Positions 25,070 through 33,862 of a stretch of 64,000 nt of DNA are shown here, in pieces (within the stretch, counting starts at the first letter, position 1; the number at the start of each line of letters is the position of its first letter). Made by a program: the position numbers and the translations under genes. This DNA is from JALNYB01 sp963676235. GTDB lineage: Archaea > Thermoplasmatota > Thermoplasmata > Methanomassiliicoccales > Methanomethylophilaceae. The notes under the pieces were generated by a model. The model saw only the letters and a program-made list of their open reading frames with translations. It made no database searches and had not been told where the DNA came from. The stretch spans positions 248,001 to 312,000 of the forward strand of contig OY781044.1 in assembly GCA_963676235.1 (NCBI GenBank). Direction: 5' to 3'.

Positions 25070-27340
25070 TCATAGATCATTGCTACATTTTAAATTATTA
25101 ATTGCACCTTCATTACCTTGTTCTGCAGCTTTTTTACACCATTCAAGAGCTTTTTCATCATCTTTTTCTACAAAATCTCCATTTTTATACATAACCCCGA
25201 GGTTATTTTGTGCAGATGCATTACCTTGTTCCGCTGCCTTAAGATACCATTTGAAAGCCTCTTCCAGATTCTTTTCTACACCTTGTCCTAACTGATGCAT
25301 TAATCCAACATTGAATTGAGCATCAATATTACCTTGTTCCGCTGATTTTTCAAACCATTCGAAAGCTTTTTCCATATTATTTTCTACATCTCCTCCTAGC
25401 TGATACATTAATCCAACATTGAATTGAGCATCAATATTACCTTGTTCCGCTGATTTTTCAAACCATTCGAAAGCTTTTTCATCATCTTTTTCTACAAAAT
25501 CTCCATTTTTATACATAACCCCGAGGTTATTTTGTGCAGATGCATTACCTTGTTCCGCTGCCTTAAGATACCATTTGAAAGCCTCTTCAGGATTCTTTTC
25601 TACACCTTGTCCATATAAATATGTACATCCAACATTGAATTGAGCAACAGAAATACCTTGTTCTGCAGCTTTAATATACCATTTAAAAGCCTCTTCCGGA
25701 TTCTTTTCTACACCTTCTCCTAACTTATACATTGATCCAACCTTGAATTGAGCAACAGAAATACCTTGTTCTGCAGCCTTAAGATGCCATTTAAAAGCCT
25801 CTTCCGGATTCTTTTCTACACCTTCTCCTAACTTATACATTGATCCAATATTACCTTGAGCCAATGCATTACCTTGTTCTGCAGCTTTAAGATACCATTT
25901 AAAAGCCTCTTCCGGATTCTTTTCTACACCTTGTCCAAATTTATATAATGATCCAATATTCACTTGAGCATTAGTATGACCTTGTTCTGCAGCTTTAATA
26001 TACCATTTAAGAGCTTTTTCATAATTCGTTTTGATTCCATCTCCGCATCTATACATATTTCCAAGACTGAATATAGCACTAACATTACCTTGTTCTGCAG
26101 ATTTCATATACAGGCCAAATGCCTTGTTATAATCATGATCTACACCGTTTCCACACATATACATCGTTGCTAAATTGTTTTCAGCACCTGAATGGCTTAG
26201 TGATGCCGCCCTAGAATACCATTTAATTCCTTCTTCGAAATCAATTTTTATAGCATCTTTCTTCAGCACATACATATTTCCTAGATTGAACATAGCGTCT
26301 GCACTACCTTGTTCTGCAGCTTTAATATACAATTTAAAAGACTCTTCAGGATTTTTATCAATTCCTCTTCCGATGTAATACATATTTCCTAAATTATTTT
26401 TTGCATCTGCATTACCTTGTTCTGCAGATTTCAGATACCATTTAAAAGCTTCAATAAGATTCTCAGGATTGTATTTTTCTCTAGATTCATATATAGATCC
26501 AAGATACAATTGAGCTTTCGTATTCTGATCTTCGGCACACATTTTTAACCACCTAATGGACTCATTTTCATCTGAATCAATTAAATATCCGAAATAATAC
26601 ATCAAACCAAGATTAAATCTAGCAATTTTATCTCCTTCTTTAGCAATATCTATATAATGATCTATTTTTGAATCAATTGTCCTAAAATCATATATTAATG
26701 ATGCATTTTCTATATCTTCAAGAATAAATCCTAGTTTATCTTTTAAATCTCTATCAATTATTGTTTTTTCAGAATAATTTTTGCTTATAGAGTTACTAAT
26801 TATTGAATATCTGCTTTTCGAAAGATACATATCAAAAATTATTGAAGAAAGATCATTTTTAATCATATCTTCAAATTCTTCATAATTGTAATATTTTTTA
26901 TATAGGCCAAAATGTTCGGATTCAATCTTATATCTAAAGTCTTTAACTTTTTGATACTGAATGTCATCTATTTCCAACGAAGGAACATCAGAAAAATAGA
27001 TTGATACATGTTTACCACGTTTATGACAAAGCATTATCTCTTCTTCAGTACCTGACGAATACTTCTGTGTAGGTGTACCCATGCGTTTCCATATGATCGC
27101 AAACAAAATATCACATTTATATGTTATTTGATCATTGATTATCTCTTGTGCATGACCGCTAGTAGAAGGATACACATTTTTCCAAATAGTTAATTCGATA
27201 AAAATATCATTACTTATTCCTTCATTCTCATTGTATGCATTAACACATCTCTTTATGCATTCAATCTCTTCTTTTACATCACTAGGAAACGATATCATAA
27301 GTCTAATTCTTTTGATATTTTTATCAGAAACATCCAGCAT
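25070..27340 (-). CDS. TIR/DUF4062-like N-terminal domain with about 14 Sel1 repeats
   Basis: 756-residue two-part protein. Residues about 10-130 resemble the DUF4062/TIR-like domain found at the N-terminus of signalling and defence proteins: RLMISFPSDVKEEI, then a Trp-containing strand, INDQITYKCDILFAIIWKRM and GTPTQKYSSGTEEEI. From about 230 to the end run 14 Sel1-like repeats of about 36 residues (AEQGNADAKNNLGNMYYIGR type) plus a partial one. There are no membrane segments. A Sel1 array usually binds a protein partner or ligand, and the N-terminal domain would then be the effector (inference). Several repeats are almost identical at DNA level, so repeat number has changed recently. The next gene downstream is a putative nuclease. 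Confidence 0.78.
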   Translation of the reverse strand: MLDVSDKNIKRIRLMISFPSDVKEEIECIKRCVNAYNENEGISNDIFIELTIWKNVYPSTSGHAQEIINDQITYKCDILFAIIWKRMGTPTQKYSSGTEEEIMLCHKRGKHVSIYFSDVPSLEIDDIQYQKVKDFRYKIESEHFGLYKKYYNYEEFEDMIKNDLSSIIFDMYLSKSRYSIISNSISKNYSEKTIIDRDLKDKLGFILEDIENASLIYDFRTIDSKIDHYIDIAKEGDKIARFNLGLMYYFGYLIDSDENESIRWLKMCAEDQNTKAQLYLGSIYESREKYNPENLIEAFKWYLKSAEQGNADAKNNLGNMYYIGRGIDKNPEESFKLYIKAAEQGSADAMFNLGNMYVLKKDAIKIDFEEGIKWYSRAASLSHSGAENNLATMYMCGNGVDHDYNKAFGLYMKSAEQGNVSAIFSLGNMYRCGDGIKTNYEKALKWYIKAAEQGHTNAQVNIGSLYKFGQGVEKNPEEAFKWYLKAAEQGNALAQGNIGSMYKLGEGVEKNPEEAFKWHLKAAEQGISVAQFKVGSMYKLGEGVEKNPEEAFKWYIKAAEQGISVAQFNVGCTYLYGQGVEKNPEEAFKWYLKAAEQGNASAQNNLGVMYKNGDFVEKDDEKAFEWFEKSAEQGNIDAQFNVGLMYQLGGDVENNMEKAFEWFEKSAEQGNIDAQFNVGLMHQLGQGVEKNLEEAFKWYLKAAEQGNASAQNNLGVMYKNGDFVEKDDEKALEWCKKAAEQGNEGAINNLKCSNDL
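25171..25604 (-). repeat. Near-identical Sel1 DNA repeats (108-bp unit, 324-bp duplication)
   Basis: The segment beginning at 25171 recurs at 25495, exactly three 108-base units away, with very few differences over more than 100 bases. A further near-copy offset by 108 bases starts at about 25294 and 25402. All are in frame. Confidence 0.85.
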
Positions 27341-27558
27341 ATAGGTAAAAATAGATTTTTAGTTTAAAATGAATTGTGTTACTAAAACTACAATATTCAT
27401 TTTCATCGGTTAGTTGAAATTCAGACTTCCGCCGTGGACATGTAAAAATAATCTAATGTCATTAAACTTACATTTTGTAAAAAAATAATACACAGAGTTA
27501 CGAATTTATCTGTATTTTAAGATACCTACAAATAATATGCAACTCGATTAGAATCCGG

Positions 27559-27595
27559 TTATAAATAATCAAACAGTTACAAATAACTAGAAGGA
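27559..27595 (+). promoter_or_regulatory. Promoter and ribosome-binding site of the secreted protein gene
   Basis: TATA box TTATAAATA at 27559-27567 predicts transcription from about 27590. AAGGA at 27591-27595 is a Shine-Dalgarno with five bases to the codon at 27601, which reads ACG rather than ATG. Confidence 0.5.
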
Positions 27596-27600
27596 ATCAT

Positions 27601-28332
27601 ACGAACAAATCAACCATAGTTATCACTGTCGCTTTAGTGGCATCGATCTTATCCTTACCTCTAGTTTCGATGATATCTCAAAATACAAATTCTGAAAAAG
27701 ATGCAGATGAAATTACTTATTCAACAATATGTAATTCAGAAGAGTTCCAGAATGAATATGGAATTAAAGATGATACATATATAAATGCACTAGAAACATT
27801 CCAAACTATTCCCGATAATGTACGTGCACAGATATACATAAAAACACTATCTGATTGCATAACAGCCGATGGAAATGTAAATGAAGAACTTTTTGATGAA
27901 ACTTTTGTAAATTATGTAACTCAATATACCCAAGGCACTTTTGAATATGCATCTGAAATACAAAATCCATCAGAGAATACAACTACACTTGGATTGACAA
28001 TTTCAAATTCTCAATCAACAGATATTGGATCAGGAATTACAAAGATTGTGTTGTATAACTGGGGTTATAAAGTCTACCTTTCGTCAACAGACACTAGTAA
28101 TATAACTAACGCAGGAACCTCAATATTATCTATCGTTGAAGCTCTTACTGGAGTAGGAATACCTGTAGCAATTGCAACAGCCGTAGCGGGCGGAATACTT
28201 TCATACATGGTCAGTAATAATTGTCAAAATGGAATTGTTATAGACATACAGATATGCTATGTATCAATTTTATTCGGACATACTATATTGATACCACATC
28301 CCCCAATCATAACAAATATATATTCACAATAA
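27601..28332 (+). CDS. Secreted bacteriocin-like (archaeocin-like) precursor
   Basis: The frame encodes an N-terminal signal sequence (NKSTIVITVALVASILSLPL), an acidic pro-region of about 100 residues, and a hydrophobic C-terminal module of about 90 residues. That module runs from KIVLYNWGYKVYLS through GVGIPVAIATAVAGG to NNCQNGIVIDIQICY, with two cysteines. A small two-helix membrane protein follows 9 bases later. This plan (signal, pro-region, hydrophobic toxin-like end, tiny membrane neighbour) is that of processed bacteriocins such as SdpC or halocin C8, though I see no direct homology. The expected start codon at 27601 is ACG. The first standard start is GTG 27637, which would delete half the signal peptide and has no ribosome site. 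Confidence 0.55.
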   Translation, partial: TNKSTIVITVALVASILSLPLVSMISQNTNSEKDADEITYSTICNSEEFQNEYGIKDDTYINALETFQTIPDNVRAQIYIKTLSDCITADGNVNEELFDETFVNYVTQYTQGTFEYASEIQNPSENTTTLGLTISNSQSTDIGSGITKIVLYNWGYKVYLSSTDTSNITNAGTSILSIVEALTGVGIPVAIATAVAGGILSYMVSNNCQNGIVIDIQICYVSILFGHTILIPHPPIITNIYSQ

Positions 28333-28341
28333 GGCGATAAT

Positions 28342-28542
28342 TTGAAATTAAGATTGGAAAAATATAGAATAATCGCAATCATAATAGTAGCGAGCGCATG
28401 CATATTATCATTTATTGGAGAATATGCCTTCAACATGAATTCAACATGGGCATTGACAGTATCCACCACAGGATTTCTTATATGCATGACGATACTGATA
28501 TTTTTTGAAATTAAAGAAAAATATATGAAAAAACCTTTATGA
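28342..28542 (+). CDS. Small two-helix membrane protein, possible immunity partner
   Basis: 66 residues starting at TTG behind an AAGG ribosome site, 9 bases after the secreted protein gene. It has two membrane helices (YRIIAIIIVASACILSFIGE and WALTVSTTGFLICMTILIFF) and a lysine-rich C-terminus. Size, topology and coupling suit a bacteriocin immunity protein, by inference from context alone. A hairpin with a T-run follows. Confidence 0.5.
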   Translation: MKLRLEKYRIIAIIIVASACILSFIGEYAFNMNSTWALTVSTTGFLICMTILIFFEIKEKYMKKPL

Positions 28543-28543
28543 T

Positions 28544-28572
28544 ATGCATCAATGATGCATTTTTATTTTTTA
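28544..28572 (+). terminator. Terminator after the archaeocin-like pair
   Basis: ATGCATCA and TGATGCAT pair around a single A, followed by TTTTTATTTTTTATT: a compact intrinsic-type signal two bases after the stop. Confidence 0.6.
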
Positions 28573-29903
28573 TTACAATTTTCATTAGAACCTAGGTTTG
28601 ATAAAAACTCTATTTTTTATTTTTATAGGTGTAAAAACTATGAAAGATGTGAAAGTAATTTGTAAAATATTTTGATGTTATGATGTCCATCACAGACATA
28701 TGAGAAAATCCAATGCAATTGACTTTATATTTTATATGCAAAACTTCAAATTTATCTAAATAACCAATTATACACTATCGTCAGATTTTAAAAAAATGAA
28801 TAATTCTTTGGCGTATTATCCGACTATATGAGTGAACTCGTAAATAGTTATATGGCAATATGTCGTATTTGAGGGTGTAAACATTAAATCATCAAAAATA
28901 ACTGAAGCATTCTCACACGCCCATGTAAATTTTCCAGTATATTCGTCCTTACCGATCTCATAAGTGAATAACGAAAAAATAGCATAACTGACCCGATACT
29001 CCTCGATCGAATAAAAATCGTGTCGATCGCTACCATGTGTGTGTTTCCTATCTTCAATAAGAATAAGAGTACCGCATATTACTGAATATTAATTATAACC
29101 AACAATTTGGAACAATAGGATGGAAAAATCCTCCTGAAATCACAATAATTGACCCGATGTTCGACATCGCCCGAATAAAATCATATTCTACTCCTGACCA
29201 GTCCATAACTGTGAGATAATTATTCAATCAGATGACATTCATATTACATAAACTGTAAAACTACCATAACCGATCACAATACATTTACAATATGGATACA
29301 GAATTAAAGAATTCATACAACGTCGAACTTAACGAAGAATACTGAACATCTCTGACAAACAAAGAATGATATGCAGTATTGAAGACTCTAACATTGATAA
29401 AATCATAAATACGCGGATTGTTGGCACAAACTATCGCAGTCATGTATGATATAAAAGCAAGGTCCATAAGATCTATAGAGGCCCTGAAACATGAATATAA
29501 ACAATCTTAGAAACTGCAACATACTCATTAACGAAACCGAGAACGTAACAGCCATATTCCTGTGGTTGCAAGAACCCTATTAATGATTCTACCGTTGACT
29601 GACGATGTAGAAAGTCAACAGTGCAAGCCAACTATTATATTCATTTACCATATCCAAACACTTTTGATAATGCAATACATTTAGTTGCATCACATATCTT
29701 CTAATTTTTCATATGTCTGTTCTGAATTATGCTACATATGCTCTTCTATCCTACTTCTTGTGATTGTTGCATATTATCTTGCTTAAATCGAAATTGGATG
29801 AAAAAATTAAATTTGTGTAAAAAAATTCTGTTAAGAATAATATAATCAAATAAATTTATCAACAAACAATGAACTTGACACAAAAAGAAGAATTCGGGTG
29901 TCA
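28573..29903. other. Gene-poor, apparently decayed AT-rich stretch
   Basis: About 1.3 kb without an intact gene. From 29293 a plus-strand frame reads MDTELKNSYNVELNEEY, then continues through several in-frame stops (LTLIKS, IRGLLAQTIAVMYDIKARS, IRSIEALKHEYKQ), as expected of a pseudogene. Two imperfect copies of a GACCCGAT...CGAATAAAA segment occur near 29000 and 29153. I cannot identify the ancestor gene. This is the right margin of the tRNA-Gly island. Confidence 0.5.
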
Positions 29904-31154
29904 ATGAAAGAAAGTAAAATTGATGATAAAAAAGCTCTTGCTATGCGTGTGATAATCCTATTCGGGATTGTCAGTCTCTTCGGCGATGTACTCTATGAGG
30001 GCGCCCGTAGCGCCAATGGTCAATATCTAGAACTCCTCGGTGTGAGTGCAACGATACTTGGCCTTGTCTATGGTATCGGCGAATTCCTAGGATACGCCCT
30101 AAGACTGATATCAGGATATATCTCCGATAAGACCGGAAGACAATGGACCTTCATTTTTTTCGGATATACCACACTGATAGTCGTCCCTATGATGGGTCTG
30201 ACCTCTAACTGGCAAATCATCGTCGTTCTCATTCTTCTTGAACGCGTAGGCAAAGGCTTGCGCAGTCCGCCTAAGGATACGATACTCTCTCAAGTAGCCG
30301 AACAGGGCGGAACAGGAATGGGAAGAGCCTTCGGAATCCAAGAAGCTCTTGATCAGATCGGTGCACTTTCGGGACCGCTTGTATTCTCCATTGCATTCCT
30401 CATAAGCGGACAACAGGGGATTGCCGAATATCAAATCGGATATCTTTCTCTCTTCATAGCATTCATCCTTCTACTTGCTGTCTTATTTCTGGTATTCGGC
30501 AAATATAAGAAATATGATATGGAGATCAAACCTCCTACTCCGAAATCGGAAAATGAAACGCTTACCCGTCATTTCTGGATGTTCACGCTGTTCGCCTCTC
30601 TGACCGCGATGGGCCTTATCAACTTCAGTCTGATTGGATACTATTTAAAAACCGAGAATATTCTTCCCGACTATGAAATAGTCCTGCTCTATTCGATGGC
30701 CATGATAGTGGATGCAGCTGTAGCTATTATAATCGGGAACCTCTATGACAAATTAAAAGAAAAATCTGGTGTGAAAAGTGGAGGTATCGTAGTACTTGTG
30801 GCCATTCCTGCAATAACTGTGGCCATTCCATTCCTAGGATTTAACGGTACTGCATATGGAGCAATAATTGGAATGATTCTATTCGGAATCGTGATGGGTG
30901 CCCATGAAACCGTCATACGTTCATCGATAGCCGATATAACATCATTTCGTAAACGCGGAACTGCCTACGGAGTCTTCTATACCGTATATGGTATATCATT
31001 CCTCATTGGCAGTACAATTATGGGCATAATATATGATCACCTAGGCACAATATACATTAGCATAGTGGTCACAGCCATCGAAATCTCAGCTTTTGCAGTG
31101 TTTATGTGGATGAGATCGGATATAAAAAAGAATGCGATTCTGATTGCGCCGTAA
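29904..31154 (+). CDS. Major facilitator superfamily transporter
   Basis: About 416-residue integral membrane transporter with 12 predicted helices. The MFS loop 2-3 motif appears as SGYISDKTGRQW and a second version as IGNLYDKLKEKSG after the central loop. It begins at ATG 29904; GTG 29898 is an alternative. Substrate is unknown; drug or metabolite efflux is typical. Composition returns to the genome average here, so it probably marks the end of the island. Confidence 0.88.
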   Translation: MKESKIDDKKALAMRVIILFGIVSLFGDVLYEGARSANGQYLELLGVSATILGLVYGIGEFLGYALRLISGYISDKTGRQWTFIFFGYTTLIVVPMMGLTSNWQIIVVLILLERVGKGLRSPPKDTILSQVAEQGGTGMGRAFGIQEALDQIGALSGPLVFSIAFLISGQQGIAEYQIGYLSLFIAFILLLAVLFLVFGKYKKYDMEIKPPTPKSENETLTRHFWMFTLFASLTAMGLINFSLIGYYLKTENILPDYEIVLLYSMAMIVDAAVAIIIGNLYDKLKEKSGVKSGGIVVLVAIPAITVAIPFLGFNGTAYGAIIGMILFGIVMGAHETVIRSSIADITSFRKRGTAYGVFYTVYGISFLIGSTIMGIIYDHLGTIYISIVVTAIEISAFAVFMWMRSDIKKNAILIAP

Positions 31155-31359
31155 ACTTTATTGACCGACTCCCGAACCTCATATTCTTCATCTCACCCTT
31201 AATGGCATGTACACCATTTCTCATATGAATTCCGTACACTGATAATTCCTTGCATAATCTTAATCAAAAGATGACGAATTTAAAAGAGACTCGCGATGGA
31301 ATTTAATATAATACGCAACCATTCCCACCCACAGGCATAAAGAACCTAGGTAGATTATC

Positions 31360-31677
31360 ATGAACGATGCAATAGCCACAGTACAAGCAGGCGTATGTAA
31401 ATTTCAAAGCATTATAACTGCAACAATGGATGATTCTGGAGACATCTCATTCAAGATCGAAAGCGATTGTCCAGCCATCAAAAAACTTGCAAACGATGTT
31501 CAGTCCGTTCCTATGTTCGATACCATCAAAACACCATTTAACGATAACCCCATCTATCAGATGTGCGGAAAATATGTCATTCATGCGGCATGTCCAGTTC
31601 CGTGTGGAATGGTCAAGGCCGCCGAAGCCGCTGCCGGTCTCGGACTGAAACGTGATGTTTCCATCGCGTTGAAATAA
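31360..31677 (+). CDS. Small cysteine-containing conserved protein (DUF6951-like)
   Basis: 105 residues with conserved-looking cysteines spread over the chain: AGVCKFQSII, ESDCPAIKKLA, then YQMCGKYVIHAACPVPCGM. The end VKAAEAAAGLGLKRDVSI is ordered. I believe this corresponds to a small methanogen/anaerobe family annotated DUF6951, but that name is from memory and unchecked. The six cysteines suggest metal or Fe-S binding. A perfect 11-bp hairpin follows the stop. Confidence 0.6.
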   Translation: MNDAIATVQAGVCKFQSIITATMDDSGDISFKIESDCPAIKKLANDVQSVPMFDTIKTPFNDNPIYQMCGKYVIHAACPVPCGMVKAAEAAAGLGLKRDVSIALK

Positions 31678-31680
31678 ACA

Positions 31681-31706
31681 ATTTTCTGAACAACCGTTCA
31701 GAAAAT
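31681..31706 (+). terminator. Perfect 11-bp hairpin
   Basis: ATTTTCTGAAC, loop AACC, GTTCAGAAAAT, directly after the small cysteine protein gene. A second inverted repeat, TGATGCA/TGCATCA (31719-31739), sits between it and the DUF368 gene and may be an operator. Confidence 0.6.
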
Positions 31707-31771
31707 CAATTTACAATGTGATGCATTTTGCGTGCATCAAACTTTAATACATTCATTTCATCACAAAGACC

Positions 31772-32623
31772 ATGGGTGTCTCGCTCGCATCGATAAAACA
31801 GTTCATCGTAGGTATCCTTGTAGGTATCGCCTCAATGCTTCCCGGTGTAAGCGGAGCTGTTGTAGCAGTATGTTTCGGTGTATACGAACGTCTCATCGCA
31901 GACCTTGCGGACATCTCCCATAAACTGAGATCTGATCTTCCATTCATCCTGATCTTGGGTTTCGGTATCCTTGCAGGCATGATGGTAATAGCATTCGGAC
32001 TGAAATATGCATCCGACAACTACGAGACCCTCCTGATGTTCTTCTTCGTAGGACTTATCGCAGGGCAGATACCTCAGCTGTACAACCTTACGTCCGCTCC
32101 TGAACCTCTGAATATCACAAATATCCTTGCGTTCATCATCGGACTTGTAATTATGGGATCTTTTCTTTTCATCGGAACAGGTAGCGATCAGACCCTTTCA
32201 CATGACCTTGCCACTGTTGTCTACATGCTTATAATCGGTATCATCTTGGCAGTATCCAAGATCGCGCCAGGAATAAGCGGTTCCACGATCCTTCTCGTCT
32301 TAGGACTGTACTATCCTCTTATCGATGTGATGACATCCCTAGACATGGCATTGTTGATCCCTGTAGGAATAGGATTGATAATAGGTATCCTGGGATTCTC
32401 GAAGGTCATGAATTATGTCCTTAACTGTCACCGCAGGTCCACGTATCTGATGATCTTGGGACTCACGGTAGGATCGCTCTTCGTCGTGATATCGCTGGCA
32501 ACGAATGATCTCTTCACAACGATGGATATCATAACCGGTATCATTGTCACAGTGATCGGTGTAATCGTAAGTCTGGCTTTTGTAAAACTAGGAGAACATA
32601 ATTCCTGTACACTTCCCGTATGA
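31772..32623 (+). CDS. DUF368 / PopT-type polyprenyl-phosphate transporter
   Basis: 283-residue membrane protein with about eight helices arranged as an inverted repeat. Each half has the family signature: MLPGVSGAVVAVCFGVYERLI near the N-terminus and KIAPGISGSTILLVLGLYYP in the second half. The DUF368 family includes PopT, which returns undecaprenyl phosphate to the cytoplasmic face. In archaea the likely cargo would be a dolichol-type phosphate used in glycosylation (inference). No glycosylation gene is adjacent. Confidence 0.88.
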   Translation: MGVSLASIKQFIVGILVGIASMLPGVSGAVVAVCFGVYERLIADLADISHKLRSDLPFILILGFGILAGMMVIAFGLKYASDNYETLLMFFFVGLIAGQIPQLYNLTSAPEPLNITNILAFIIGLVIMGSFLFIGTGSDQTLSHDLATVVYMLIIGIILAVSKIAPGISGSTILLVLGLYYPLIDVMTSLDMALLIPVGIGLIIGILGFSKVMNYVLNCHRRSTYLMILGLTVGSLFVVISLATNDLFTTMDIITGIIVTVIGVIVSLAFVKLGEHNSCTLPV

Positions 32624-32668
32624 AATCATACGATTAGATTTATACGTTGCAACTCCGTTAATTGAATT

Positions 32669-33289
32669 ATGTTCTGTCCTGGGTGCGGACGCTTTCTGAA
32701 TAATAACGCTAAAGAATGCATAAAATGCGGTCTTAAGATAGATAGCCAATATAAGATAGAAAAGAATGCAAGACTAGCCGACGGCGTAGATCTTGATTGG
32801 AAGGAAATCACACTTTCAAAGAACCCTCGAACAACCAACATAAAGACCGCTCTAAAAACTGTTGAACTTAGCAAAATCTTGAGCATCATGGGCATAGTGT
32901 GTTCGATTATCATGGTCGTTGCATTTCTAATGCCTTGGATATCATGGACCGACACATCCACGGGCGAAACTATCAAATATTCAGGCCTTTCCATATTGAA
33001 CGACACCTGGATCGGGACGATGGGCATCATAAAATACTATCCGTTCATCATTGCACTTATCGGTGTAGAATGCATCTTGTTATTCTTGATGAGGTGCCGC
33101 GGATGTACCGACATTCTGGCAACAATTATGGGAATATTATCTGTAATCTTATGTATGGTGTTCTCGATTGCCGTTGTCGTATCAACAGACTGCAATTATT
33201 CATTTGGACTGCTAATATGTTTTATCGCATCCGCAGCCGTTATGATGATCGGCCTTCATGGTGTGAGAATATCAAGGAACCCTTTTTGA
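32669..33289 (+). CDS. Zinc-ribbon membrane protein
   Basis: 206 residues. The N-terminus is a double-knuckle zinc ribbon (CPGCGRF at 3-9 and CIKCGLK at 17-23). A charged linker follows, and from residue about 70 come four hydrophobic helices with a short extracellular loop containing WISWTDTSTGETIKYSG. The layout is common among archaeal zinc-ribbon DUF proteins of unknown role. A hairpin terminator follows at 33314. Confidence 0.7.
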   Translation: MFCPGCGRFLNNNAKECIKCGLKIDSQYKIEKNARLADGVDLDWKEITLSKNPRTTNIKTALKTVELSKILSIMGIVCSIIMVVAFLMPWISWTDTSTGETIKYSGLSILNDTWIGTMGIIKYYPFIIALIGVECILLFLMRCRGCTDILATIMGILSVILCMVFSIAVVVSTDCNYSFGLLICFIASAAVMMIGLHGVRISRNPF

Positions 33290-33313
33290 TAAAGGTCACT
33301 AAGAAAAATACCT

Positions 33314-33344
33314 GAAAGAACAGGAGCAAAGCTCCGTGTCTTTC
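33314..33344. terminator. Bidirectional terminator hairpin
   Basis: GAAAGA and GGAGC arms pair with GCTCC and TCTTTC around AAA, with one small mismatch, between the convergent zinc-ribbon gene and the 78-residue minus-strand gene. Confidence 0.6.
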
Positions 33345-33360
33345 TATGTTAAACTTTATT

Positions 33361-33597
33361 TTAATTACGAACAAACGCAACGAAGAGCTTCAAAATGCCC
33401 TCTAGATATTCATCAATATCTCCGTGGGTCTCATACGGAGGATTCATATGTTCTTTGACAAAATTGATGATCTCGACGTTTGTGCAGTCTTCCGGATGGG
33501 CCAGCACATAGTTTGCCCAATCTTTATCTCCGACACGGAATCCCATCGTCTGTTTGAGCGCGATGATCTCTTTGTTGGATATTTTATAGGTCTCCAT
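33361..33597 (-). CDS. Hypothetical 78-residue protein
   Basis: Small, soluble, helical-looking protein (METYKISNKEIIALKQTMGF, then KDWANYVLAHPEDCTNVEII). No motif I recognise. The length, absence of overlap with other genes and a terminator just downstream support it as real, but it could be a dispensable ORF. Confidence 0.45.
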   Translation of the reverse strand: METYKISNKEIIALKQTMGFRVGDKDWANYVLAHPEDCTNVEIINFVKEHMNPPYETHGDIDEYLEGILKLFVAFVRN

Positions 33598-33703
33598 ATT
33601 AGAACGGATTCATTGGACCCTATATCAACATATCCTTTGAAAAATAATGATCTAGATTCACAATTAATTGTTGCATAATAGGATCATACAGAAATAAAAA
33701 CCA

Positions 33704-33738
33704 GGCTGAGCAGGAAAATAGGATGGGTGTCCTGCTCA
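33704..33738. terminator. Inverted repeat in the gap before arcS
   Basis: TGAGCAGGA pairs with TCCTGCTCA around a 14-base loop in the gap between two minus-strand genes. It may end the arcS transcript, though it lies about 125 bases past that stop. Confidence 0.35.
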
Positions 33739-33862
33739 ACCCACAAAGGCTCAAGTCATCGGGGGATGCACTTTTCGTCTTCAAATTAATAATCAACTTT
33801 TGAGTATATTAAGCAAAGTAGTGGAGGTCACCGAAAGTGACCGAAACTACCGAAAGTGCCGA

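Noticed and set aside
25080..26460. Regularly spaced repeats resembling a CRISPR array
   Set aside because: Spacing is 108 bases, repeats are in frame and encode Sel1 units; there are no unique spacers or cas genes.
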